64,000 nt of DNA from SHWC01 sp945902735 (lineage in GTDB: Bacteria; Pseudomonadota; Alphaproteobacteria; UBA828), in contig CAMDNF010000002.1 in NCBI GenBank assembly GCA_945902735.1, positions 1 to 64,000 on the forward strand, given 5' to 3'. The notes below the pieces were generated by a model, which saw nothing but the letters and a program-made list of their open reading frames with translations, did no database searches and was not told the DNA's origin. Below are positions 25,254-33,760 of the stretch, in pieces. Every line of letters begins with the position of its first letter. The stretch's first letter is position 1. The translations under genes and the position numbers were made by a program.

Positions 25254-27290
25254 TTGAGCCGCAACCGCCTCGCCGAAGAAGCCAGCCCCTATCTCCAACA
25301 GCACAGCGACAACCCCGTGCACTGGCAGGCCTGGGGCCCCGAGGCGCTCGCGGAATCGAAGGCAAGCGGCAAACCCATATTGCTGTCGGTCGGCTATTCC
25401 TCATGCCATTGGTGCCATGTCATGGCGCATGAAAGCTTCGAGGACGCCGAGACCGCGGCGCTCATGAACAAGCTCTATATCAACATCAAGGTCGACCGCG
25501 AGGAACGCCCGGATCTCGACGCGGTCTATCAGCGCGCCCTCGCGCTGATGGGTCAACAGGGCGGTTGGCCGCTCACCATGTTTTTGACGCCCGAGGGCGA
25601 GCCATTTTGGGGCGGCACGTATTTTCCGCCCGAGGCGAAATGGGGCCGGCCGAGTTTTCGCGACGTCCTCGCGATGGTCGATGAGGCCTATCACAACGAG
25701 CCCGAGAAGATCGACAAGAACCGCGGCGCGCTCAAGAACGGCCTCGCCGCGATGGGCCAATCGCGCCCGGGCGGCGAGATCACCAAGGTTCAGATCAATT
25801 CCTGCGCCGACACCATGCTGCATGAAATCGACGGCAAGCATGGCGGCATTGGTGGCGCGCCGAAATTTCCCAACACCACGATGTTGGACATGCTTTGGCG
25901 CAATTACAGGCGCACCGGCTCCCAGCTGATGCGCACCGCCGTGCTGCTCACCATGGAACGAATGAGCCAGGGCGGTATTTACGATCATCTCGGCGGCGGC
26001 TATGCGCGCTATTCGACCGATGAGCGCTGGCTCGCGCCGCATTTTGAGAAAATGCTCTACGACAACGCGCAGATTCTCGATTTGCTCGGCCAGGTCTGGC
26101 TCGATACCGAGAACGCGCTGTTCCGCCGGCGCGCACGAGAGACCGTCGAATGGCTGTTGCGCGAAATGCTGACGGGGGAAGGGGCCTTCGCCTCCGCACT
26201 CGATGCCGATAGCGAGGGCGAGGAAGGCACATTCTATGTCTGGGGCGAGGCCGAGATCGACGCGGTTTTGGGCGCGGACGCGGCTGTCTTCAAAGCGGTC
26301 TATGATGTTTCCGCGCACGGCAATTGGGAGCACGCCAATATTTTGAACCGGCTACGCCCGCCGCGTCTTGGCGCGAAGGTCGATGAAGCCGCGCTCAAAA
26401 CAATGCGCGCCAAATTGTTGGCCGAGCGCGCCAAGCGCGAACGCCCATCGTGGGACGATAAAGTCCTCGCCGATTGGAATGGCCTGATAATCGCCGCGAT
26501 GGCGGAGACCTCGCAAATTTTCGCTGAACCAACTTGGCTCGCGGCCGCGCGCAAGGCCTATCATTATGTCGTCAATGTGATGGGCGAGGGCGGGCGGCTG
26601 CGCCATGCGGCGCGCCACGGCAAGGTCAAGCCCGCCGAATTTCTCGATGATTACGCCAATATGGCGCGCGCGGCGCTTGCACTTTATGAGGCCACGGGCG
26701 AAGCGGTTTATATCGATGATGCGCGGCGCTTCGTGCTCCACCTCGATCAAGATTATTGGGATAATGCGAGCGGCGGTTATTTTTATGCGCCGACCGGCGC
26801 CGAAACGATTTTGGTGCGCACCAAAACAGCGCATGACAGCGCCACGCCGGCCGGCAATGGCACCATGGTCGGTGTGCTCGCGCGGCTCTTTTTTCTCACT
26901 GGCGACAATGCCTATGGCAAACGCGCCGAGGCTTTGATGAAGGCGTTCTCGGGCGAACTTGAAGGCAATTTCGCGCCGATCGCCTGCTTGATCAATAATG
27001 CCGAGCTCCTGATGGGCGCGGTGCAAGTGGCGATTATCGGCCGACGTGGCGAAGCAGGCACGGACGCGCTGATCCGCGCGGCCTATTCGGTCGCGGCGCC
27101 CAACCGCGTGCTCTTGGTCGCGGCGCCCGATGCCACGCTGCCGATCGGCCATCCCGCCAGTTTCAAACCGCAGATCGATGGCAAACCGACCGCCTATGTG
27201 TGCGTGGGCACCACATGCTCGCTTCCGGTGACTGATGAAGCCTCGCTCAAGGCCGAAATCGAGGCGGCCTCAGAGCGTGTGTTGGGGTGA
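25254..27290 (+). CDS. DUF255 thioredoxin-domain protein (YyaL/SSP411 family)
   Basis: A 678-residue protein. An N-terminal thioredoxin-like domain has NRLAEEASPYLQQHSDNPVH, then SVGYSSCHWCHVMAHESFED with a CxxC. An (alpha/alpha)6-barrel-like C-terminal part includes GGIYDHLGGGYARYSTDERW, PHFEKMLYDNAQ, DADSEGEEGTFYVW and WDDKVLADWNGL. The family is widespread, from bacterial YyaL to human SPATA20, without an agreed activity. I chose the TTG at 25254, with GGAG about 7 bases upstream, because the family starts within a few residues of NRLAEE; ATG 25221 is the alternative. Confidence 0.9.
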   Translation: MSRNRLAEEASPYLQQHSDNPVHWQAWGPEALAESKASGKPILLSVGYSSCHWCHVMAHESFEDAETAALMNKLYINIKVDREERPDLDAVYQRALALMGQQGGWPLTMFLTPEGEPFWGGTYFPPEAKWGRPSFRDVLAMVDEAYHNEPEKIDKNRGALKNGLAAMGQSRPGGEITKVQINSCADTMLHEIDGKHGGIGGAPKFPNTTMLDMLWRNYRRTGSQLMRTAVLLTMERMSQGGIYDHLGGGYARYSTDERWLAPHFEKMLYDNAQILDLLGQVWLDTENALFRRRARETVEWLLREMLTGEGAFASALDADSEGEEGTFYVWGEAEIDAVLGADAAVFKAVYDVSAHGNWEHANILNRLRPPRLGAKVDEAALKTMRAKLLAERAKRERPSWDDKVLADWNGLIIAAMAETSQIFAEPTWLAAARKAYHYVVNVMGEGGRLRHAARHGKVKPAEFLDDYANMARAALALYEATGEAVYIDDARRFVLHLDQDYWDNASGGYFYAPTGAETILVRTKTAHDSATPAGNGTMVGVLARLFFLTGDNAYGKRAEALMKAFSGELEGNFAPIACLINNAELLMGAVQVAIIGRRGEAGTDALIRAAYSVAAPNRVLLVAAPDATLPIGHPASFKPQIDGKPTAYVCVGTTCSLPVTDEASLKAEIEAASERVLG

Positions 27291-27313
27291 GAAGGCGCGA
27301 CATCATCTGCTGC

Positions 27314-27339
27314 CCCCTCTCCCGCACGCGGGAGAGGGG
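27314..27339. repeat. 12-bp perfect hairpin (CCCCTCTCCCGC type)
   Basis: CCCCTCTCCCGC, two bases, GCGGGAGAGGGG, between the DUF255 gene and ogt. Similar hairpins are at 28665-28692 and 29782-29807, so it belongs to a dispersed intergenic repeat family rather than to either gene. No T-tract follows on either strand. Confidence 0.8.
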
Positions 27340-27351
27340 AAAAGCAAGTTC

Positions 27352-27873
27352 ATGCATGCCATGGCTACGCGGCTGATTTCTTCACCGATTGGGCCGATCG
27401 AGCTGCGCACCCAAGATGGGGCGTTGGTCGCGCTCACCATGTTGCCGAAGGCGGCAAAGCCCACGCCGCGTTTGGACAATGAGCCCATGTCGCCCGACGA
27501 TCGTGCGGTGCTGGATGAAGCCGAACGCCAATTGGTTGATTACTTCGCCGGTAGAAGGCGTGACTTTGACTTACCGCTCAAGCCCGAGGGCACCGCGTTT
27601 CGCCTGCGTGTATGGCGGGCCTTGAGCGAAATCCCCTATGGCGAGGTGCGCACCTATGGCGACCTTGCCATAAAACTCAAAACCGCGCCGCGCGCGGTCG
27701 GCGGTGCGTGTGGCGCCAACCCGATCGGGATCGTGGTGCCGTGCCATCGCGTGGTTGGCGGCAAAGGCGCGCTTGTCGGGTTTTCCGCCGGCGATGGCTG
27801 TGATACCAAAAAGGTGCTGCTCGCGCTCGAAGCGCAGGGCCCCTTGTTTGAACAACAACACGCACGGAATTAG
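27352..27873 (+). CDS. ogt: methylated-DNA--protein-cysteine S-methyltransferase
   Basis: A 173-residue suicide repair enzyme that takes methyl groups from O6-methylguanine. The active site is VVPCHRVVG with Cys at 131. FRLRVWRALSEIPYGEVRTYGDLA and AVGGACGANPIGI are the DNA-binding and Asn-hinge segments. There is no Ada regulatory domain, so it is of the Ogt/MGMT type. ATG 27352 or ATG 27361 could be the start. A hairpin repeat lies just upstream and the hydrolase gene follows 12 bp downstream. Confidence 0.95.
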   Translation: MHAMATRLISSPIGPIELRTQDGALVALTMLPKAAKPTPRLDNEPMSPDDRAVLDEAERQLVDYFAGRRRDFDLPLKPEGTAFRLRVWRALSEIPYGEVRTYGDLAIKLKTAPRAVGGACGANPIGIVVPCHRVVGGKGALVGFSAGDGCDTKKVLLALEAQGPLFEQQHARN

Positions 27874-27885
27874 GGAGAACAGTGC

Positions 27886-28587
27886 ATGCCCGGACGCATG
27901 ATCACGATCAAGGCCAAGGACGGCGGTAGTTTTCAAGGGTTCCTCGCGACGCCCGATTCCGGCAAGGGTCCCAGCATTGTCGTGTTGCAGGAAATCTTCG
28001 GCGTCAATTATGTGATGCGTGAGATTTGCCACACGCTCGCGGCGCAAGGCTATATCGCGCTCTGCCCTGATCTCTTTTGGCGCATGGAGCCGAATTGCGA
28101 GCTATCCGACCGCACCGAAGGCGAGTGGGGTCGCGCGTTCAAATTCTATCAGGGTTTCGATGTGGCGAAGGGCGTTGACGATATCGCGGCTGGCGTCGAG
28201 GCCGCGCGCAAAGTGAAGGGCGCGACCGGCAAGGTTGGTGCGGTGGGTTATTGTTTGGGCGGCAAGCTCGCTTATTTGACCGCCACGCGCACCAATGCCG
28301 ATTGCTCGGTCAGCTATTACGGCGTCGGCATCGAGGAATTGCTCAGCGAGGCCAAGACCATCAAATCGCCGCATATGCAGCACATCGCCGAGCAGGACAA
28401 ATTCGTGCCGCCCGAGGCGCAAGCCAAAATCAAGGACGGTCTGAAGGGCAACAAGCTCGTCACGCTGCACAGTTATGCGGGCTGCGATCATGCCTTCGCG
28501 CGCTGGGGCGGCGAGCATTACGACGCCAAAGCGGCCAAGACGGCGAACGATCGGACGTACGAATTCTTCAAGACGCATTTAAGCTGA
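27886..28587 (+). CDS. dienelactone hydrolase family protein
   Basis: A 233-residue alpha/beta hydrolase with a Cys nucleophile in GYCLGG (Cys123), Asp171 in EQDKFVP and His202 in GCDHAFAR, the triad of carboxymethylenebutenolidase (DLH). Glu36 in LQEIFGVN is the residue that activates the cysteine in DLH. No chlorocatechol pathway genes are near, so it is better called a generic DLH-family hydrolase. The ATG has AGGGAGA about 8 bases upstream. Confidence 0.92.
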   Translation: MPGRMITIKAKDGGSFQGFLATPDSGKGPSIVVLQEIFGVNYVMREICHTLAAQGYIALCPDLFWRMEPNCELSDRTEGEWGRAFKFYQGFDVAKGVDDIAAGVEAARKVKGATGKVGAVGYCLGGKLAYLTATRTNADCSVSYYGVGIEELLSEAKTIKSPHMQHIAEQDKFVPPEAQAKIKDGLKGNKLVTLHSYAGCDHAFARWGGEHYDAKAAKTANDRTYEFFKTHLS

Positions 28588-28591
28588 ATAT

Positions 28592-28697
28592 CCTTCCCCC
28601 GATATGGGGGAGGGGTGAGCCTAGAGCGGGCTACGCCCGCTTTCGTATCCACCCTCCAACCCAACCCTTCCTCCCGCCAGCGGGAGGAAGGGCTTTT
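28592..28697. repeat. three-hairpin mosaic repeat, copy 1, with terminator-like end
   Basis: Hairpin one is CCTTCCCCC/GGGGGAGGG (28592-28614). Hairpin two is AGCGGGC tac GCCCGCT (28625-28641). After a spacer ACCCTCCAACCCAA comes hairpin three, a 12-bp stem CCCTTCCTCCCG / CGGGAGGAAGGG (28665-28692) followed by CTTTT. The last part could act as a Rho-independent terminator for the hydrolase gene on the plus strand. The same order of elements recurs at 29700-29807. Confidence 0.75.
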
Positions 28698-28714
28698 CCA
28701 GCGGAGTAGTTTTT

Positions 28715-29689
28715 ATGGTCAAGGCTGTTCGCATCCATAAACCCGGCGGTCCTGAGGCCATGGTCTATGAAGACGTTGACCTCGCGCCGCCGGGCGCGGG
28801 CGAGGCGCGAATCGTGCACAAGGCGATCGGCATCAACTTCATCGATGTCTATCACCGCACGGGGCTCTATCCGCTCGCGGCCTATCCCGGCGTGATCGGC
28901 ATGGAGGGGGCGGGCCTTGTCGAGGCCGTTGGCACTGGTGTGACTGAAGTAAAAGCCGGTGATCGCGTCGCCTATGCCTCGCCGCCGCCCGGTGCCTATG
29001 CCGAGGCGCGCAATCTCAAAGCCGCTTCTTTGGTCAAACTGCCGGCCGAAATTCCGTTCGAGAACGCCGCCGGCATGATGCTGCAAGGCATGACCGTCGA
29101 ATATCTCCTGCGCCGCACCTATCAGGTGAAAGCGGGCGAGACGATTTTGATTCATGCCGCGGCCGGTGGCGTTGGGCTCATTCTTTGCCAATGGGCCAAG
29201 CATATCGGCGCGACGGTGATCGGCACGGTATCGAGCGAAGCCAAGGCTGAGCTCGCGCGCGCCCATGGCTGTCATCACCCGATCATCTACACCAAGGAAA
29301 ATTTCGTCGAGCGCGTCAAGGAGATCACCAACGGGAAATTGCTCCCCGTGGTCTATGATTCGATTGGCAAGGATACGCTGATGAAATCGATGGAGTGCCT
29401 GCGCACGCGGGGGCTTCTGGTCAGCTTCGGTCAGGCCTCAGGCAAGCTCGACAATTTCGATACCGCCTCGCTCGCGCCGCGCTCGCTTTATTTAACGCGC
29501 CCGGGCCTGTTCAATTACATCGCGACACGGGCCGAGCTCGACGAATCGGCGAACGCGCTGTTCGATGTGGTGCGCGCGGGCAAGGTGAAAATCGACATCC
29601 ATCACAAATATGCGCTGAAGGACGTGCGCCGAGCCCATATCGAGCTCGAGAGCCGCAAGACCACCGGCGGGCATATTTTGGTGCCGTGA
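28715..29689 (+). CDS. quinone oxidoreductase (zinc-independent MDR family)
   Basis: A 324-residue medium-chain dehydrogenase/reductase of the zeta-crystallin/QOR group. It has INFIDVYHRTGLYPL, PGVIGMEGAGLVEAVG, GDRVAYASPPPGAYAE, the NADPH-binding HAAAGGVGLILCQWAKHIGA and VYDSIGKDTL. The structural zinc Cys cluster of alcohol dehydrogenases is absent. It would reduce quinones by one or two electrons with NADPH. It is bounded by the two mosaic repeats, suggesting its own transcription unit. Confidence 0.93.
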   Translation: MVKAVRIHKPGGPEAMVYEDVDLAPPGAGEARIVHKAIGINFIDVYHRTGLYPLAAYPGVIGMEGAGLVEAVGTGVTEVKAGDRVAYASPPPGAYAEARNLKAASLVKLPAEIPFENAAGMMLQGMTVEYLLRRTYQVKAGETILIHAAAGGVGLILCQWAKHIGATVIGTVSSEAKAELARAHGCHHPIIYTKENFVERVKEITNGKLLPVVYDSIGKDTLMKSMECLRTRGLLVSFGQASGKLDNFDTASLAPRSLYLTRPGLFNYIATRAELDESANALFDVVRAGKVKIDIHHKYALKDVRRAHIELESRKTTGGHILVP

Positions 29690-29699
29690 GAACACCCAT

Positions 29700-29807
29700 C
29701 CGCCCTTGAGGGCGGAACGGCCGGGGATGGTGGGTGACCTTAGAGCGGCCGAAGGCCGCTATGCTTCAACCCCACTCCCAACCCTCTCCCCGCTCACGGG
29801 GAGAGGG
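29700..29807. repeat. three-hairpin mosaic repeat, copy 2
   Basis: CCGCCC ttga GGGCGG (29700-29715), AGCGGCC gaa GGCCGCT (29744-29760), a spacer ACCCCACTCCCA, then CCCTCTCCCCG ctca CGGGGAGAGGG (29782-29807). Same architecture and spacing as 28592-28692 but with different, compensated stem sequences. The last hairpin encodes the final codons (ALSP and stop) of the convergent EamA gene. Confidence 0.75.
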
Positions 29808-30699
29808 CTCTCCGCTTCATCAGCATCGCCTCTCTTCGCGCGATATAGAGCCCACTGCCGATCAGTAGGGCCGCGCCGATCCAGGTCCAGAGATCGGGAA
29901 ATTCGGCGAACACCAAATAGCCGAGAAAGGTCGCCCCGATCAGCTGGCCATAATCGAACGGCCCGACGATCGAGGCCTGGCCCAGCTGATAGGCCTTGAC
30001 CATGAAATAATGACCTATCCCGCCCGCCACACCCATTGAGGCGAACAGGCCCCAATCGACGAGATTGTGCGGCGTCGTCCAGAAAAACGGCACGGCGATC
30101 GCGGATGCGACGAGGCTTACGGTGATGGTGTAGATGCCGGTCGTGCGCGGCGAATCATAGAGCGCGATGCGGCGCGTCAAAAGTTGATAGGCGGCATAAC
30201 AAAGCGCCGAACCGATGACGAGAAAATCCGCCCAATGCATCACCTCGCCACCGGGGCGAATGATCACAATCGCGCCGATGAACCCGACCATCACGGCGGC
30301 CCAGCGGCGGGGACCAACTTTTTCGCCAAGCATCGGGCCCGATAGAGCGACCACCAGTAGCGGCGCGGTGAAGGCGACGGTGGTTGCGGTCGTGAGCGGA
30401 ATGAAGGTGAGCGCGACGGTATAAAACCCGGTCGAGGCGCATTGCAGGCTCGAGCGGCCAAGTTGCCAGCCAAGCCGCCTGGTGCGAAAGATCGCGAGAC
30501 CATGGCCCGGCAAGAGCATGGCAAGCATGACCAATAAATGCCCGGCCGAGCGCATGAAGACGACTTCGACCACGCCATATTCGATCGCGAGATGTTTCAT
30601 CGCCGTGTTGAGACACGGAAACATCACGATCGTGGTCGCGCACATGAACAAAATCGCGACGAGCGGGCGATTCAGCGCGGGGCGCAGGGGATCGACCAT
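29794..30699 (-). CDS. EamA/DMT family transporter
   Basis: A 301-residue membrane protein with about ten hydrophobic segments in two EamA halves, for example LVAILFMCATTIVMFP, LQCASTGFYTVALTFIPL, TVAFTAPLLVVALSGPMLGE (first half) and FMVKAYQLGQASIVGPFDYGQ, FLGYLVFAEFP (second half). Members export metabolites or amino acids; the substrate here is unknown. ATG 30699 is preferred to a longer reading because the hydrophobic part begins ten residues later. It lies downstream of rho on the same strand. Confidence 0.88.
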   Translation of the reverse strand: MVDPLRPALNRPLVAILFMCATTIVMFPCLNTAMKHLAIEYGVVEVVFMRSAGHLLVMLAMLLPGHGLAIFRTRRLGWQLGRSSLQCASTGFYTVALTFIPLTTATTVAFTAPLLVVALSGPMLGEKVGPRRWAAVMVGFIGAIVIIRPGGEVMHWADFLVIGSALCYAAYQLLTRRIALYDSPRTTGIYTITVSLVASAIAVPFFWTTPHNLVDWGLFASMGVAGGIGHYFMVKAYQLGQASIVGPFDYGQLIGATFLGYLVFAEFPDLWTWIGAALLIGSGLYIARREAMLMKRRALSP

Positions 30700-30755
30700 G
30701 GGATCAGTCCAAGACCCTTCCGTCCCGCGCCCCGCGGGCAAAGGATTCGGCCTTT

Positions 30756-32012
30756 TTAGGTATTCATGCTTTCGAAGAAATCGCTATTGCCCTTGGTGCT
30801 CTTGAGCTTATCGACCAGGAATTCCATGCCGTCGATCGTGCCCATGGGCATCAAGATACGCCGCAGCACCCACATTTTGGAGAGCGTTGCCTTATCGACC
30901 AAGAGCTCTTCCTTGCGTGTGCCCGAGCGCGCGATGTCGATCGAGGGGAAGGTGCGCTTATCGGCGAGCTTGCGATCCAGAATGATTTCCGAATTGCCGG
31001 TGCCCTTGAACTCTTCGAAAATTACTTCATCCATGCGCGAGCCGGTATCGATCAGGGCCGTCGCGATGATGGTGAGTGAGCCGCCCTCTTCGATGTTGCG
31101 CGCGGCACCAAAGAAGCGCTTCGGCCGTTGCAACGCATTGGCGTCAACACCGCCGGTCAACACCTTGCCCGATGACGGCACGACGGTGTTATAGGCGCGA
31201 GCCAAGCGCGTAATTGAATCCAAAAGGATTACCACGTCGCGTTTGTGCTCGACCAGGCGCTTCGCCTTATCGATCACCATTTCGGCGACCTGAACATGGC
31301 GCGTTGCCGGTTCGTCGAAGGTCGAGGACACCACTTCGCCCTTCACCGAGCGAATCATGTCGGTCACTTCTTCGGGCCGCTCATCGATCAACAACACGAT
31401 CAGGAAACATTCGGGATGATTGACTTCGATCGAGCGCGCGATGTTTTGTAACATCACGGTCTTGCCGGTGCGGGGCGGCGCCACGATCAACCCGCGCTGA
31501 CCCTTGCCCAAGGGCGCGACGAGATCGATGATGCGGCAGGTCATATCCTTGATGGTCGGTTTTTCGATTTCGAGCTTGAATCGCTCGTCCGGATACAGCG
31601 GCGTCAGATTGTCGAAATTGACCTTGTGCCGGGTTGCCTCCGGATTGTCGAAATTGATCGAATTCAGCTTCAGGAGCGCGAAATAGCGCTCGCCATCCTT
31701 AGGCGCGCGGATCTGGCCATCGAGTGTATCGCCGGTGCGGAGCGCAAAACGGCGGATCTGGCTCGGGCTGACATAAATATCATCCGGCCCGGGCAGATAA
31801 TTCGCTTCCGGTGAGCGCAGGAAGCCGAAACCATCCTGCAGAATTTCGAGCACGCCATCGCCGAAGATGCCCTCATCCTTCTCGGCGAGCTGCTTCAGAA
31901 TGGCGAACATCAGATCCTGTCGCCGCATCGTATTGGCGTTCTCGATCTGCAGCCGCTCGGCGAACTCCAAGAGCTCGGTCGGTGGCTTTTTCTTCAATTC
32001 TTTCAATTGCAT
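30756..32012 (-). CDS. rho: transcription termination factor Rho
   Basis: A 418-residue RNA-dependent hexameric ATPase. The N-terminal Rho_N helix bundle (MQLKELKKKPPTELLEFAE) is followed by the cold-shock-like primary RNA site (GDGVLEILQDGFGFLRSP, YVSPSQIRRFALRTGD), the Walker A APPRTGKTVM, Walker B VVILLDSITRLARAYN and GGVDANALQRPKRFFGAARN. Length is typical. It is preceded by a roughly 155-nt leader with a sigma70-like promoter and a hairpin. Confidence 0.99.
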   Translation of the reverse strand: MQLKELKKKPPTELLEFAERLQIENANTMRRQDLMFAILKQLAEKDEGIFGDGVLEILQDGFGFLRSPEANYLPGPDDIYVSPSQIRRFALRTGDTLDGQIRAPKDGERYFALLKLNSINFDNPEATRHKVNFDNLTPLYPDERFKLEIEKPTIKDMTCRIIDLVAPLGKGQRGLIVAPPRTGKTVMLQNIARSIEVNHPECFLIVLLIDERPEEVTDMIRSVKGEVVSSTFDEPATRHVQVAEMVIDKAKRLVEHKRDVVILLDSITRLARAYNTVVPSSGKVLTGGVDANALQRPKRFFGAARNIEEGGSLTIIATALIDTGSRMDEVIFEEFKGTGNSEIILDRKLADKRTFPSIDIARSGTRKEELLVDKATLSKMWVLRRILMPMGTIDGMEFLVDKLKSTKGNSDFFESMNT

Positions 32013-32135
32013 GGGGATTCAACGCGCAATGGTGGAAGGGACCTGGCGTGAGCCTGGATGGAACCGGCGGAAGGGCTGACGCACGGTAGAGGCGGGGAGG
32101 AAACCGAGTGGAGGAGAGACGCCGTTCTTGGGCTA

Positions 32136-32153
32136 CCGGGTCTTTGCGCCCGG
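32136..32153 (-). promoter_or_regulatory. hairpin in the rho leader
   Basis: CCGGG, eight bases, CCCGG, early in the predicted rho 5' UTR. Rho is commonly autoregulated through its leader; whether this hairpin takes part is inference. Confidence 0.35.
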
Positions 32154-32175
32154 CTAACGCGCCTCCAGGACTAGA

Positions 32176-32203
32176 TTTATCGACCCAGAGGGCTGAAAGT
32201 CAA
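32176..32203 (-). promoter_or_regulatory. sigma70-type promoter of rho
   Basis: On the minus strand, TTGACT (32198-32203), 16 bases, GATAAA (32176-32181). Transcription would start near 32168, about 155 nt before the rho ATG and after the end of hemJ, so rho has its own promoter downstream of the hem genes. Confidence 0.55.
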
Positions 32204-32270
32204 GCCGCCCGCCAATCGTCTGTCCGGAGCACGCCGATTTAACGGCACGCTCAGTCTGTCGCGGGATTGG

Positions 32271-32711
32271 TTAAAAGGGTCTTACCACAACAAAAATCAC
32301 GATGCCGATCATGAGAACAGCGGGGGCCTCGTTGAGGATTCTGAAATAGCGCGTGCTCTTAGTGTTGCGGTCCTCCGCGAATTCGCGGCGATGACGCGAT
32401 AGAAGGCCGTGAAGACCGCCCAGCGCCGCAACGAAGGCAAGCTTTGCGTAAATCCAGCCCGCCGACCAATCAACCAAATCCGAGACGAACAGAAGCGCGA
32501 CGCCAAGCGCGACACTCGCGATCATCGCCGGGTTCATGATAGCGCGCATCAAGCGCCGTTCCATCACCTTGAGCCGTTCGGAGAGTTCCGACTCTTTCGC
32601 TGCGTCGACGTGGTAGACGAAAAGCCGCGGCAAATAGAGCATGCCCGCCATCCACGCGATGACCGCGATGATATGCAAGGCCTTGAGCCACAAATAATCC
32701 GCGTCCATCAC
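32271..32711 (-). CDS. hemJ: protoporphyrinogen oxidase HemJ
   Basis: A 146-residue membrane protein with four hydrophobic segments. The family signatures are LKALHIIAVIAWMAGMLYLP, RLFVYH and MERRLMRAIMNPAM; the conserved His in LHIIAV and Lys/Arg around SAGWIYAKLA are present. HemJ oxidises protoporphyrinogen IX to protoporphyrin IX, the step just before ferrochelatase. Its start overlaps the hemH stop by 4 bp, which fits the hemE-hemH-hemJ order of a late heme pathway operon. Confidence 0.95.
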   Translation of the reverse strand: MMDADYLWLKALHIIAVIAWMAGMLYLPRLFVYHVDAAKESELSERLKVMERRLMRAIMNPAMIASVALGVALLFVSDLVDWSAGWIYAKLAFVAALGGLHGLLSRHRREFAEDRNTKSTRYFRILNEAPAVLMIGIVIFVVVRPF

Positions 32712-33760
32712 GGCCGCTCAAGCGCGCAGCCGCGATGCACGGACGGACAAAGTCTGCCGCCGCGCGCCGAGCAAATCTTTGTTCCGCTGTTTGGCATCTT
32801 CGTGAGTGCGCCGCGCACCAAATCGGCGAGCGCATTGATGAACGGATCCCACGTGCCAACGGTGGCGACGCGCGCATAATGGGGCACGCCGTGTTCGAGT
32901 GCGAGCTTGCGATATTCGATGTCGAGCTCGACCAGCGTTTCAGAATGTTCCGAAACAAACGCAATCGGCACGATCACCACCGGCCGCTTCTCCGCGCCGG
33001 CGCGTTTGATTTCATCGTCGGTCGACGGGCCGATCCACTCGAGCGGGCCGACGCGGCTTTGATAGCACACGCGCCAATCCAAATCCTCCCTGTCGAGACG
33101 CTCGACGATGTGGCGTGCCGTCTCCTCGATTTGCCATTGATAAGGATCGCCGGCCTCAACGATTTTCTTCGGCAGGCCATGGGCGGATAGCAGGAGACGC
33201 GGCGTGCCATGCGCACGCGCGCCTTCAAGCGCAGGCTTGATCAACGCTACCAGCGCCTCGATAAATCCGTCTTCCGCAGGATAGCAACACAGGGCAACGC
33301 TGGGCTGCGTCAGGCCGACTTTGCGCGCCGCTTTCTTCCAGGCGGTGAGCGATGAGGCCACGGTCGTCGTTGAATATTGCGGGTAAAGCGGCAAGAGCAC
33401 GATCCGATCCGGTGCAAAGGCGCTTACTTGGAACGCGGTCTCCTCGCTCATCGGGTGCCAATAGCGCATGGCGATAAAGATCTTCACCGTGCCGAGATCC
33501 GTCAGCGCGCGTTCGAGCGCGCGGGCCTGTGCCTGGGTTTGCGGCAGAATCGTCGAGCTACCGCCCATTTGCTGGTAGATCGCGCGTGCGATCGGGGCGC
33601 GACGGCGTGAAATCAATTTCGCGATCAAATAGCGGATTGGTTTGGGCGCCTGGATGATCGCACGGTCGTTGAACAGATTGAACAAGAACGGCTTGACCGC
33701 ATCGAGCGCGTTCGGTCCGCCAAGGTTAAACAACACGATCGCGGTTTTGGTCATGTTCAA
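32708..33760 (-). CDS. hemH: ferrochelatase
   Basis: A 350-residue enzyme that inserts ferrous iron into protoporphyrin IX. It has AIVLFNLGGPNALDAVKPFL, LPLYPQYSTTTVASS, the catalytic His in LLLSAHGLPKKIVEAGDPY, and CYQSRVGPLEWIGPSTDD. The start overlaps the hemE stop by 4 bp. The C-terminal tail of about 30 residues after LADLVRGAL is Cys/Arg-rich and looks poorly conserved. Confidence 0.97.
   Translation of the reverse strand: MNMTKTAIVLFNLGGPNALDAVKPFLFNLFNDRAIIQAPKPIRYLIAKLISRRRAPIARAIYQQMGGSSTILPQTQAQARALERALTDLGTVKIFIAMRYWHPMSEETAFQVSAFAPDRIVLLPLYPQYSTTTVASSLTAWKKAARKVGLTQPSVALCCYPAEDGFIEALVALIKPALEGARAHGTPRLLLSAHGLPKKIVEAGDPYQWQIEETARHIVERLDREDLDWRVCYQSRVGPLEWIGPSTDDEIKRAGAEKRPVVIVPIAFVSEHSETLVELDIEYRKLALEHGVPHYARVATVGTWDPFINALADLVRGALTKMPNSGTKICSARGGRLCPSVHRGCALERP

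Noticed and set aside
27314..29807. CRISPR-like array
   Set aside because: Hairpins recur, but with differing sequences and kilobase spacing and no repeat-spacer periodicity.
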